DNA from: Candidatus Njordarchaeota archaeon
GTDB taxonomy: Archaea > Asgardarchaeota > Njordarchaeia > Njordarchaeales > Njordarchaeaceae
Length of the DNA: 8,480 nt
Direction of reading: 5' to 3'
Assembly (NCBI GenBank): GCA_029856615.1
Contig: JAHKLF010000056.1
Location: 1-8,480, forward strand
How positions within the stretch are numbered: position 1 is the first letter of the stretch; every line of letters begins with the position of its first letter. Positions 1-6,153 of this stretch are shown one piece after another. The translations under genes were made by a program, and so were the position numbers. The notes beneath the pieces are model-generated. The model was not told the origin of the DNA and made no database searches. It saw only the letters and a program-made list of their open reading frames with translations.

Positions 1-135
1 CCTACTATGTTGGCTTACAGTACGGGTTATCTAAAATTTAGAGAGATAGTTAAGGTTGGTTTCCCTCTAATGATCATTGGAATTCTATTATTAACGTTAA
101 TCGTTGTTCCAATATGGATGATTATATTGTCATAA
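1..135 (+). CDS. C-terminal end of an SLC13/DASS-like anion transporter (partial)
   Basis: Only the last 44 codons are present; the reading frame is open from base 1 to a TAA at 133-135. The peptide begins PTMLAYSTGYLKFREIVKVG, followed by a strongly hydrophobic helix of about 22 residues that ends a few residues before the stop. The pattern P-T-x-x-x-Y-x-x-G-Y-x-K-x-x-x-x-x-K-x-G and then a final membrane helix is how members of the divalent anion:Na+ symporter family (SLC13/DASS, in the ion transporter superfamily with ArsB and NhaD) usually end. The inferred role is uptake or exchange of an anion such as a dicarboxylate, sulfate or phosphate across the cytoplasmic membrane. The substrate cannot be read from this fragment, and an ArsB/CitM-like relative is also possible. 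Confidence 0.6.
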   Translation, partial: PTMLAYSTGYLKFREIVKVGFPLMIIGILLLTLIVVPIWMIILS

Positions 136-225
136 CAGAATATTCGCAATTGCTTTTATTCCGAAATTACCAAAAATATTGAGAATTGGGACTTAATGTC
201 ATTTATTTATTCACGGGTCAAAAAA

Positions 226-978
226 ATGAGAATTTTTCTATCATTCGATTTCGATGCTGATTCAGCTGAGCAACTTTATTACTCGGACAAACCTGTAAAA
301 ATTTCGCGAGCTAAATTCTCAGTCAATATAGGTTTAGATAGGGTTCTTAGGCTACTTCGTAAATACAGTATTAAGACAACATTCTTTGTGCCAGGTTGGG
401 TAGCTGAAAACTATCAGAACCATGTAATAAAAATTATTAATGACGGACATGAAATTGCACTTCATGGTTATAAGCACGAAAAATTAGATGAATTATCCTA
501 TGATGAAGAAGTTAGGATTCACAGTAAATCCATTGAAATTCTTAAGAGATTTCAGAGTGATCTTTATGGCTTTAGAAGACCTTACTGGGAACTCAGCAAG
601 CACACTCTTAGGATTTTAGTTGCAAAGGGTATTATTTACGATAGTAGTTTAATGGATCACGAAGAACCCTATCTACTGAAAATTAATGGACAAAAAATTG
701 TAGAATTACCAGTATACGATACCTTCGATGATTGGATTTTATTCGAACTTGAATATCGTAGTCCTTTAGAGGTTTTAAATGATTGGAAATATTGGCTTGA
801 TACCTTAATTGAAGAGAAAGTGAATTACTTTTGCTTAATTCTACATCCAGCATGTATTGGGAGAACACCAAGGCTTAAAATTCTCGAAGATTTCATCCAG
901 TATGCGTTGAGAAAGGGATGTACATTTAAGAAGGGTGTTCAGTTAGCCAAAGAAACACTGAGAAATATAAAAGAATAG
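226..978 (+). CDS. NodB-homology polysaccharide deacetylase family protein
   Basis: A 250-residue protein of carbohydrate esterase family 4, most like the HpPgdA/PuuE-type group. These enzymes remove N-acetyl (or related) groups from sugars, or act on small amides, using a divalent metal. Numbering from the upstream ATG at 196 (codon 1), the motifs are: SFDFDAD at 16-22 (catalytic/metal aspartates D18 and D20), LHGYKH at 89-94 (metal ligands H90 and H94), GFRRPYWE at 125-132 (motif 3 arginine), YDSS at 148-151, ELPV at 170-173, and LILHP at 214-218 (motif 5 histidine H217). The catalytic set therefore looks complete. There is no signal peptide or membrane helix, so the protein is probably cytoplasmic. 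I chose the ATG at 226 because the first beta strand (MRIFLSFDFD) begins there, as is usual in the family. The ATG at 196 would add ten basic or polar residues and cannot be excluded. The true substrate is unknown. Confidence 0.85.
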   Translation: MRIFLSFDFDADSAEQLYYSDKPVKISRAKFSVNIGLDRVLRLLRKYSIKTTFFVPGWVAENYQNHVIKIINDGHEIALHGYKHEKLDELSYDEEVRIHSKSIEILKRFQSDLYGFRRPYWELSKHTLRILVAKGIIYDSSLMDHEEPYLLKINGQKIVELPVYDTFDDWILFELEYRSPLEVLNDWKYWLDTLIEEKVNYFCLILHPACIGRTPRLKILEDFIQYALRKGCTFKKGVQLAKETLRNIKE

Positions 979-1049
979 AAGAAGTTCTAGTCTTAATACG
1001 GATACATTGTGGATAAAAATGCTAAAAAGTTAATTTGAGAAATTATAAC

Positions 1050-1058
1050 TTTTTTAAA
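1050..1058 (+). promoter_or_regulatory. Probable TATA box for the transglutaminase-like gene
   Basis: TTTTTTAAA lies in an AT-rich stretch about 24 bases before the preferred ATG at 1078. Archaeal transcription starts about 25 bases past the TATA centre, so the mRNA would begin at or very near the start codon (a leaderless or nearly leaderless transcript). A second TATA-like word, ATTATAAC, lies just upstream at about 1042-1049 and could be used instead. The assignment rests on spacing and composition only. Confidence 0.4.
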
Positions 1059-1077
1059 ACATTTTATGGGAGATCTC

Positions 1078-2460
1078 ATGCTAGAGTTCATGTATATTAG
1101 ATTACCCGAAGATATAGAGAAACTTGAACGTCTCGGGTTATTTGATGCTGCTAGGAGTAAAATAAATGAGATGCTTAGTAAAAATATACCATCAGAAATG
1201 AGACGACGTTTGGAATACGAGCTTGAACGAATAGAGAGATTACTGAAAGATTATAGTATCTCAGAAGAAAAAGCTATAGAAACATTCAAGAGAGAATTTC
1301 CAGAGATCTCTGTGGATAAGTTCTATGAATGGATAGACAAGGGTTTCATTGATTTCATCTTAATCGATGGAAAAAGATATTTCTTCAATAGATTTATCTC
1401 CAATTTATTGTTTACATGCAGAGATAAAGAATGCTTAGCTAAAAAAGAGGAAGCCGAGAAGAAACAAGAACAGAGGAGGAGAAGAGAAGCACTTCGAAAT
1501 CACATATTGGAAATCCTAAACTCTAATCAAGAAGGATACATTTTCCCCCGAAGGGTACGAGTCAGAATGAAAATTAAACTCAAGCCAGGAGTCGTCCCAG
1601 AAGGGGAAATAGTGCAATGCTGGATGCCTTTCCCTCGAATTGGGGATCAGCAAACCTCGGTTAGGCTATTATCATGTTTTCCAGAGAAATATATTTTAGC
1701 ACCTGAGAATCATCCTCAGAGAACAATACATTTCGAGCAAAAAGTCTTAGGAGATAAACCAATTGAATTCAAAACTGAATTTGAGTACACGATTTACGCT
1801 TTTTATAAACGTGTGAATCCAAATGACGTAAAGCCTTATGACGAGGAAAGTGAATTGTATGAGAAATATACAAGAGAACAACCCCCACATATAATCTTCA
1901 CACGATATTTAAGAAATCTTGCACATGAGATAGTTGGAGACGAAACAAATCCTTATTTAAAAGCTTGGAAGATTTACGACTGGCTAACTAGCAATTTAAC
2001 GTATACTTATGTCGTAGAATATTGTACCTATGAGAGCATAGCCGAATTTGTTGCCAGGAACTTAAGAGGAGATTGTGGATTTCAAGCAATATTGTTTATA
2101 ACTCTCTGCAGAATTATTGGGATACCCAGCCGCTGGCAAAGTGGATGGTACGCTAATCCAGTATCTAAGGGGCCAGGTCCGCATGATTGGGCACAATTTT
2201 ATATAGAACCGTATGGATGGTTATTTGCGGATTTATCATTTGGTAGAAGATGGAAAGCGCTAGATCCCACGATTCATAGGTTCTATTTTGGAAATATAGA
2301 TAATTTCAGAACAGTACTTAATAATGATATAATGGTGCAATTCTATCCACCAAAGAAGTATCTTAGAAGCGATCCAGTAGATAATCAGCGTGGCGAACTT
2401 GAATGGAAGAATGGCAATATTTACTATGATAAGTTTGATTATATAATAGAGTATGTGTGA
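1078..2460 (+). CDS. Transglutaminase-like domain protein with an uncharacterised N-terminal half
   Basis: About 460 residues. Numbered from the ATG at 1066, the C-terminal part (about 290-400) is a transglutaminase-core/papain-like fold: a helix ending YDWLTSNLTY, the nucleophile motif GDCGFQA with C337, RIIGIPSRWQSGWY, then H373 in PHDWAQFY and D389 in WLFADLSF. This gives a complete Cys-His-Asp triad, so the domain is probably active as a peptidase, amidase or cross-linking enzyme. Residues 160-250 look like a beta-rich domain, 118-146 is a highly charged Arg/Lys/Glu helix, and 13-115 is helical with a motif ending IDGKRYFFNRFISNLLF. No signal peptide or membrane helix is seen, so it is probably cytoplasmic. 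I preferred the ATG at 1078 because GGGAGATC (1068-1075) sits just upstream of it and a TTTTTTAAA box near 1050-1058 would start transcription close to it. ATGs at 1066 and 1090 are alternatives. The substrate is unknown. Confidence 0.8.
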   Translation: MLEFMYIRLPEDIEKLERLGLFDAARSKINEMLSKNIPSEMRRRLEYELERIERLLKDYSISEEKAIETFKREFPEISVDKFYEWIDKGFIDFILIDGKRYFFNRFISNLLFTCRDKECLAKKEEAEKKQEQRRRREALRNHILEILNSNQEGYIFPRRVRVRMKIKLKPGVVPEGEIVQCWMPFPRIGDQQTSVRLLSCFPEKYILAPENHPQRTIHFEQKVLGDKPIEFKTEFEYTIYAFYKRVNPNDVKPYDEESELYEKYTREQPPHIIFTRYLRNLAHEIVGDETNPYLKAWKIYDWLTSNLTYTYVVEYCTYESIAEFVARNLRGDCGFQAILFITLCRIIGIPSRWQSGWYANPVSKGPGPHDWAQFYIEPYGWLFADLSFGRRWKALDPTIHRFYFGNIDNFRTVLNNDIMVQFYPPKKYLRSDPVDNQRGELEWKNGNIYYDKFDYIIEYV

Positions 2461-2475
2461 AGTGTAAAAAACATC

Positions 2476-2504
2476 CCTAATTCTTTAGGTTATGCCGCTT
2501 TTTT
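2476..2504 (+). terminator. Possible transcription terminator after the transglutaminase-like gene
   Basis: A short hairpin, CCTAA-TTCT-TTAGG (2476-2489), starts 15 bases after the stop codon and is followed ten bases later by T6 (2499-2504). Archaeal RNA polymerase terminates at T-runs with or without a hairpin, so the T-run is the more telling part. The five-pair AT-rich stem is weak. The same T-run merges into TTATAT and could instead be part of a promoter for the next gene. Confidence 0.35.
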
Positions 2505-2575
2505 ATATCAAATAACCAGCCATGAATCCTGATACAATATTATCCTCTTTATTTTTTCTTGAAATATTATCTTTT

Positions 2576-2582
2576 GGTGATC
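2576..2582 (+). promoter_or_regulatory. Strong Shine-Dalgarno site that fixes the start of the small winged-helix gene
   Basis: GGTGATC is an exact match to the complement of the 3' end of archaeal 16S rRNA and ends three bases before the ATG at 2586. It lies inside the longer open frame that begins at TTG 2559, so the TTG, a second TTG and a GTG upstream of 2586 are unlikely starts. Confidence 0.65.
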
Positions 2583-2585
2583 CAA

Positions 2586-2807
2586 ATGCTTTCTCCCAAT
2601 AATTTGATAGCCTACCAAATATTAAAAGCCATTGGAAGACGAAAAAGCATATCTATAAATGATCTCTTGAGAAGCATCAAGTCGAATCCTATGGTTATCA
2701 TAAGGGAACTTAGAAAACTCATCAAAAATGAGATCATTATAAAAAAAGGAAAGGGAGTTAATGCATCTTTAATTCTGGGTGAACAGATATGTCAGATCGA
2801 AGTATAG
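2586..2807 (+). CDS. Small winged-helix protein, putative DNA-binding regulator
   Basis: A 73-residue protein that is essentially one winged helix-turn-helix. Helix 1 is around LIAYQILKAIGRRKS, then SINDLLRSIKSNP (helix 2 and turn), a recognition helix MVIIRELRKLIKNEII, and a short wing KKGKGVNASLIL. The second half of the domain is rich in lysine and arginine, as expected for DNA binding. It has no effector domain, so it would act as a small transcription regulator or as a subunit of a larger assembly. The ATG at 2586 is chosen because GGTGATC lies just upstream. Its last 19 bases overlap the start of the next gene, so the two are almost certainly co-transcribed and translationally coupled. 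I do not recognise a specific named family. Confidence 0.65.
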   Translation: MLSPNNLIAYQILKAIGRRKSISINDLLRSIKSNPMVIIRELRKLIKNEIIIKKGKGVNASLILGEQICQIEV

Positions 2808-3301
2808 TACGACGAATTCTAGCAACGTGTCCAGTATGTGGTCAGGAAATTCATGCTGATATAGATTTGAACGATATTCGCAAAGATCCTAGTGGAATCG
2901 CTGCTATTCCATTGATTCACGGTGAAAACCCGCCTCATGTAGTTATTCTATATATAGACCATAATGGAGCATTACGAGGAATTGAAAGTTACGATAAAAT
3001 AATTACAGTGAGTGTTAGCAGACAGATTACCGAAAGAATATCAATGACGATGACAAGCAAGAACACTGATAAGAAGAACGCTCATAGAGTTAAACCTGTG
3101 ATACGACCCATATTGGTGAATTATAAATTTCTAAAGAAAATTAAAAATCCAATTGAGAGAAAAGTATTAGCTTTATGTGATGGAAAAAAATCTTTAGAAG
3201 AAATTTCACTCAGTATCGGAATACCGATGGATCAGTTATTAATCATAATAGCTAAATACGTTGCTAAAAAATACGTTTTCTATCAAACTGTGTATAAGTA
3301 G
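2789..3301 (+). CDS. Uncharacterised protein with CxxC/His putative zinc site and C-terminal winged helix
   Basis: A 170-residue protein not assigned to a named family. The N-terminal part (12-70) has CPVC (C14, C17), then IPLIHGENPPH (H44 and H50), then VVILYIDHNGALRGIESYD. Two cysteines plus two histidines spaced like this could bind one zinc ion, with a beta strand and an RG turn following. I recall archaeal proteins with a similar CPVC ... IPxG ... H(x)nVDxNxxVRG layout, but could not search for them. Residues 72-115 look like a linker rich in Ser, Thr and Lys. Residues 118-166 (NPIERKVLALCDGKKSLEEI and the helices after it) look like a second winged helix. The ATG at 2789 has GGGTGA at 2777-2782, inside the end of the upstream winged-helix gene. 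The pairing suggests the two products form a complex, perhaps a metal-sensing or metal-stabilised regulator; this is inference. Confidence 0.6.
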   Translation: MSDRSIVRRILATCPVCGQEIHADIDLNDIRKDPSGIAAIPLIHGENPPHVVILYIDHNGALRGIESYDKIITVSVSRQITERISMTMTSKNTDKKNAHRVKPVIRPILVNYKFLKKIKNPIERKVLALCDGKKSLEEISLSIGIPMDQLLIIIAKYVAKKYVFYQTVYK

Positions 3302-3317
3302 CAACATACTTTAAGAT

Positions 3318-3851
3318 CTATCTGCGAATTCCACCTCCAATGGCCCCGAATACTATTAATATTATCGGATCAATAAATTTACTCATATCAATATATCCCA
3401 TTAATAGTTCCAAAAATGTACCTAGATCACTTATAATAATAGTTCCTGTTACGAGTATCGTATGGAAAAGAAGCCCAAGCAAAAAGCCTACAATCCATAC
3501 AAGTCCGCCAGCAGTAGCACCGTAGTCACTTCGTCCGCAGATTAATCCTCCAGCCAAGCCTGCAATTATGGCTGGGATGATAAGTAAGATCGCTTGGATA
3601 TAATTACCCCCTAATAAAAGATCTAGAAAAATGCTTCCTTGAACTGGGAATTTTTCAATTGCAAGGATAAGAATACTTGGATAATCGAGGATGCTACCAA
3701 AAAGCTCTGGTTGATTCTTAATTATTATCAGGGTGAAAACTATAATACCTAATAGATACCCAAGGATAAAAGAGGATGCTTTAAACCCTCTTCTTTCTTC
3801 TTCAACCATCGGCTCTGCTTCCTCTAATTCCTCCAGCTCCTCAAGACTCAT
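3318..3851 (-). CDS. Small integral membrane protein with acidic N-terminal tail
   Basis: A 177-residue protein of unknown function. Numbered from the chosen start, residues 1-21 are strongly acidic (MSLEELEELEEAEPMVEEER). Hydrophobic helices follow at about 27-44, 84-106, 113-139 and 161-175, with a less hydrophobic amphipathic stretch between helix 1 and helix 2. The second and third helices are rich in glycine and alanine (IIAGLAGGLICG, TAGGLVWIVGFLLGLLFH), which favours tight helix packing. The protein ends GGGIRR. The open frame extends 25 codons further upstream, to an ATG at 3926. The ATG at 3851 is preferred because GGGAG lies five bases ahead of it and the upstream extension runs across a good TATA box. 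The gene converges on the preceding + strand gene with only a 16-base gap. No transporter or enzyme signature was recognised. Confidence 0.6.
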   Translation of the reverse strand: MSLEELEELEEAEPMVEEERRGFKASSFILGYLLGIIVFTLIIIKNQPELFGSILDYPSILILAIEKFPVQGSIFLDLLLGGNYIQAILLIIPAIIAGLAGGLICGRSDYGATAGGLVWIVGFLLGLLFHTILVTGTIIISDLGTFLELLMGYIDMSKFIDPIILIVFGAIGGGIRR

Positions 3852-3856
3852 TTGGA

Positions 3857-3861
3857 CTCCC
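3857..3861 (-). promoter_or_regulatory. Shine-Dalgarno site that decides the start of the membrane-protein gene
   Basis: On the minus strand, GGGAG sits five bases before the ATG at 3851, within TTAGAGGGAGTCCAA. This good spacing supports the internal ATG over the upstream ATG at 3926. Confidence 0.55.
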
Positions 3862-3884
3862 TCTAAAAACCTAGTTATATTACC

Positions 3885-3892
3885 TTTAAAAA
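3885..3892 (-). promoter_or_regulatory. Probable TATA box for the membrane-protein gene
   Basis: On the minus strand the sequence reads AAAGTTTTTAAAGGTAATAT, with the TATA-like core TTTTTAAA. Its centre is about 26 bases before 3863, which would give a leader of about 12 bases that just contains the GAGGGAG ribosome site. It lies between the end of the threonine ammonia-lyase gene and this gene, so the membrane protein can be transcribed on its own. Confidence 0.5.
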
Positions 3893-3930
3893 CTTTTTTA
3901 TGAAATCCTATCTTTAGATAATGCATTTTT

Positions 3931-5164
3931 TTAACATGTCATTATTTGAACTTCATACCCTAATTGTTTTAATTTCTCTAGAAGCCTATTAAATTTCTCT
4001 TCCTCTGGAACTTCAGTTATCAGTTCAATAGACGCTTGATACGGTTCTATCGCGGGATCGTACCTATTTGTATTTATGTCAATAATATTTATCCTAGCAT
4101 CAGCTAAAATCAATAGCATTTTACTTAATGCTCCCGGCCTGTCTGGAATAATTGCCCTAATACGAATAACTCTCTTAAATCCCACTAACTCCTGATTTAT
4201 GATTTTCACTAAAATGCGAAAGTCAATATTACCCCCGCTTATAACTGAAACAACCTTTCTTCCTTTAACGTCAATTTTATTAGATATTATAGCAGCTAAT
4301 GATGCTGCTCCAGCCCCCTCTGCAAGAGTTTTTCCCCGTTCAAGTAAAAGGAAAATTGCCTCAGCAATCTCACTATCATCAACTAAGACAATATCGTCCA
4401 CGAACTCATTTATTATTTCCTCATTTAATTCTCCCGGGGCTTTGATCGCGATTCCATCCGCTATTGTAGCAAAAGGCTTCTCTTCTAATTCTACTCCCTT
4501 GAAGAACTCATATGCTGCAGGAAACGCTTCCGTTTGCACCCCAATAACCCTAACTTTATTACCCAATTTTTTCTTAATAGCGATGGATATCCCTGAAATT
4601 AGTCCACCACCTCCGATAGGAACAACAATGATATCTGGATCACGTAACTGACTAATGATTTCTAATCCTATTGTACCATGCCCAGCTATGATGTAAGGGT
4701 CGTCGAAAGTGTGAATAAAAGTTAATTTCTCGGTCTCAGCAATTTCAAATGCCTTCCTCAAAGCTTCATCAAATAACTGACCATATAATACAACCTCTGC
4801 ACCGTAATTCTTAGTAGCTAAAATCTTCGAAATTGAAGCAAATATTGGCATTATAATTTTTGCTTTTACATTAGCCATGCTAGCAGCGTATGCTACGCCT
4901 TGCGCATGATTCCCCGCAGATGCTGTTATCACTCCTCTTTTTTTAGCTTCATCCGATAGTTTATAGATTTTGTAGTAGGCTCCTCTCACCTTGAATGATC
5001 CCGTTTTTTTGAAGATTCTCTAATTTTAAATATATTTCTCCTCCAGTCATTTCTGAGAACGTTCTTGATCTATCAAGAGGCGTTCTATGGACAATACCAT
5101 TCAGGATAAGATTCGCTTCGCTAATCATATTATGTATTTCATCAGGACTAAATTTCCTTTCCAT
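3931..5164 (-). pseudogene. ilvA: Threonine ammonia-lyase with one ACT domain, interrupted by a single-base frameshift
   Basis: A PLP enzyme converting threonine to 2-oxobutyrate and ammonia (EC 4.3.1.19). The first frame (5164 down to a stop at 4961) encodes the N-terminus, with TPLDRSRTFSEMTGGEIYLK. The second frame encodes the rest: SAGNHAQGVA (substrate loop), PIGGGGLISG (phosphate-binding glycine loop), LAEGAGAAS, SGGNID, then an ACT domain of about 75 residues starting near RVIRIRAIIPDRPGALSKML. Removing one A from the A7 run at 5004-5010 joins the frames as LENLQKTGSFKVRGAYYK, restoring the PLP-lysine motif SFKVRG and giving 410 residues, the normal length for the single-ACT medium form. 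Apart from this the frame is intact over more than 1.2 kb. One small departure is ASISK where APxxK is usual. GAGGAA at 5171-5176 is the ribosome site. The ACT domain suggests allosteric control, and either isoleucine synthesis or threonine breakdown is possible. A sequencing error or a recent mutation would both explain the break. Confidence 0.85.
5004..5010 (-). other. Frameshift site in ilvA: A7 run with one base too many
   Basis: The minus strand reads CTT CAA AAA AAC GGG in the upstream frame; family conservation requires CAA AAA ACG GGA TCA TTC AAG. One surplus A shifts the frame immediately before the PLP lysine codon (AAG). The upstream frame then runs 13 more codons from GGG to TAA at 4961. 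Dropping one A (or +1 slippage) restores the enzyme, whereas a -1 slip does not, because that frame meets TGA within six codons. Confidence 0.85.
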
Positions 5165-5376
5165 AGATAGTTCCTCTATACAAATTTTGGAGCTTATTTG
5201 GTTTTCTCCTAGCTACTTATATTCCCCTTTATTATCGTTTTAAAAGTGTTGAAAAAATATGGGATCTATTTCTCTCTCTATTTAATTTTTGTTAATATTG
5301 TATATTCCTTATTGTTATATTGTATAGGTGGATATTTTTTGGATAGACTTCTATTTGAGGTTCTGAGGGATGTATA
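5165..5376. promoter_or_regulatory. Divergent promoter region between ilvA and the etf/fix operon
   Basis: This 212-base AT-rich gap has no credible gene and must carry both promoters. For ilvA (minus strand) the best TATA candidate is GGAATATAAGTAG around 5214-5226, predicting a start near 5195; a second is CTTTTAAAACG around 5237-5247. For etfB (plus strand) the TATATTG words at 5289-5326 are candidates, with GAGGGA at 5365-5370 as the ribosome site. The middle (5250-5290) is a pyrimidine-rich run with TCTCTCTC. No riboswitch-like structure was apparent. Confidence 0.5.
5289..5326 (+). repeat. Near-perfect direct repeat ahead of etfB (candidate operator or doubled TATA)
   Basis: TTGTTAATATTGTATA (5289-5304) recurs as TTGTTATATTGTATA (5312-5326), identical except for one missing A. 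The copies begin 23 bases apart, roughly two helical turns, so one protein dimer could contact both on the same face. The second copy is placed where a TATA box for etfB is expected, with a start near 5346. It could be an operator overlapping the promoter, or two alternative TATA elements. Chance in AT-rich DNA is the competing explanation. Confidence 0.4.
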
Positions 5377-6153
5377 ATGGCTAAGATATTAGTTGGAGTG
5401 AAATTCTCACTTAAAGTTGATAATTTGATCATGGATCCCAGAACTCTAGAAGTAAAAGAAGACGAAACACCGAAGCAAATGGGAGATATGGATAAAAGAG
5501 CCCTAGAGGAAGCACTTAGAATAAAAGAGAAAACTAATGGAGAAGTAACTGTTATCTCTATCGGCCCTCCCGATGCAAAGAAAATACTTATGGAAGCCTA
5601 CGCTATGGGTGCTGACGAAGCTTATTTGTTACCTGTCGAGAGCATCCCAGATACTCACGTTGTAAGCAGAATAATTGCGGAATTCTACAATAAACATGGC
5701 CCATATGACTTAATTATCCTTGGAGCATCTTCTACGGATAGCTTCACATCAACTCTAGGAGCTAGAGTTGCTGGACTATTAGGGATCCCAATTTTACCAT
5801 TTGCAAAAAAGATAGAAATTGAAGGTGACGAAGTAACCATTGAAAGCGAATTAGGCGATGGGACCTATAAATTTAAGAGCAAAATGCCCGCAGTAGTGAC
5901 GGTTACTCTAGAGATAAATGAACCTAGAATTCCTACATTGAAAGACATTCTTAAGGCAAAACGAAGACAGATCTTTGAAATTTCTCCAAACGAACTAGGT
6001 GTTGATATAGGAGAATCTCTTGTTAAAATATCCGAGGTTAAAGCATACGAAGAAAAGCGTAAAAACATTATTTTTGATGCCTCTGATCCTTCTAAAATCG
6101 GGGAGATAATTGATAAATTAATAGAACACTTGAGAGAGGAGGGGGTGTTATGA
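5377..6153 (+). CDS. etfB: Electron transfer flavoprotein beta subunit, FixA-like (EtfB)
   Basis: The 258-residue beta subunit of the EtfAB heterodimer. In FixABCX/EtfABCX complexes this subunit binds NADH and carries the bifurcating FAD. Visible features are the N-terminal strand AKILVGVKF, a loop with MGDMDKRALEEALRIKE, the nucleotide-fold elements VTVISIGPPDAKKILMEAYA, MGADEAYLL, DLIILGASSTDSFTSTLG (110-128, the flavin/nucleotide loop), ESELGDG, and the family signature NEPRIPTLKDILKAKRR (181-197). The C-terminal arm (225-258) ends in a helix IIDKLIEHLREEGVL that packs on the partner in known ETFs. Length and layout agree with bacterial FixA. The ATG has GAGGGA six bases upstream. It is the first gene of the operon and overlaps etfA by four bases (ATGA). 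Confidence 0.92.
   Translation: MAKILVGVKFSLKVDNLIMDPRTLEVKEDETPKQMGDMDKRALEEALRIKEKTNGEVTVISIGPPDAKKILMEAYAMGADEAYLLPVESIPDTHVVSRIIAEFYNKHGPYDLIILGASSTDSFTSTLGARVAGLLGIPILPFAKKIEIEGDEVTIESELGDGTYKFKSKMPAVVTVTLEINEPRIPTLKDILKAKRRQIFEISPNELGVDIGESLVKISEVKAYEEKRKNIIFDASDPSKIGEIIDKLIEHLREEGVL
6137..6147 (+). promoter_or_regulatory. Very strong ribosome binding site for etfA inside the end of etfB
   Basis: AGGAGGGGGTG lies just before the ATG at 6150. Its AGGAGG part is seven bases from the start codon. This purine-rich site in the last codons of etfB, together with the ATGA overlap, points to coupled, high-level translation of the alpha subunit. Confidence 0.6.

Noticed and set aside
683..871. 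Open frame of 62 codons on the minus strand inside the deacetylase
   Set aside because: Short antisense shadow of the catalytic-domain coding sequence.
2559..2585. Upstream TTG start for the small winged-helix gene
   Set aside because: It would place GGTGATC inside the coding region and has no ribosome site of its own.
3340..3525. Open frame of 61 codons on the plus strand inside the small membrane-protein gene
   Set aside because: It is the reverse reading of the hydrophobic helices and has no ribosome site; the opposite strand has both TATA and Shine-Dalgarno signals.
3852..3926. 25-codon N-terminal extension of the small membrane protein
   Set aside because: It would be encoded across the TATA box and the ribosome site, and the internal ATG at 3851 has an ideal Shine-Dalgarno.
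4199..4651. Open frame of 150 codons on the plus strand inside ilvA
   Set aside because: It lies wholly antisense to the conserved threonine ammonia-lyase frame, its product is a low-complexity Ser/Ile/Pro-rich string with no domain, and it has no ribosome site.
5003..5010. Programmed -1 frameshift at the A AAA AAC heptamer in ilvA
   Set aside because: The heptamer has the right phase, but the -1 frame reads into TGA after five sense codons; the functional frame needs +1 or loss of one A.
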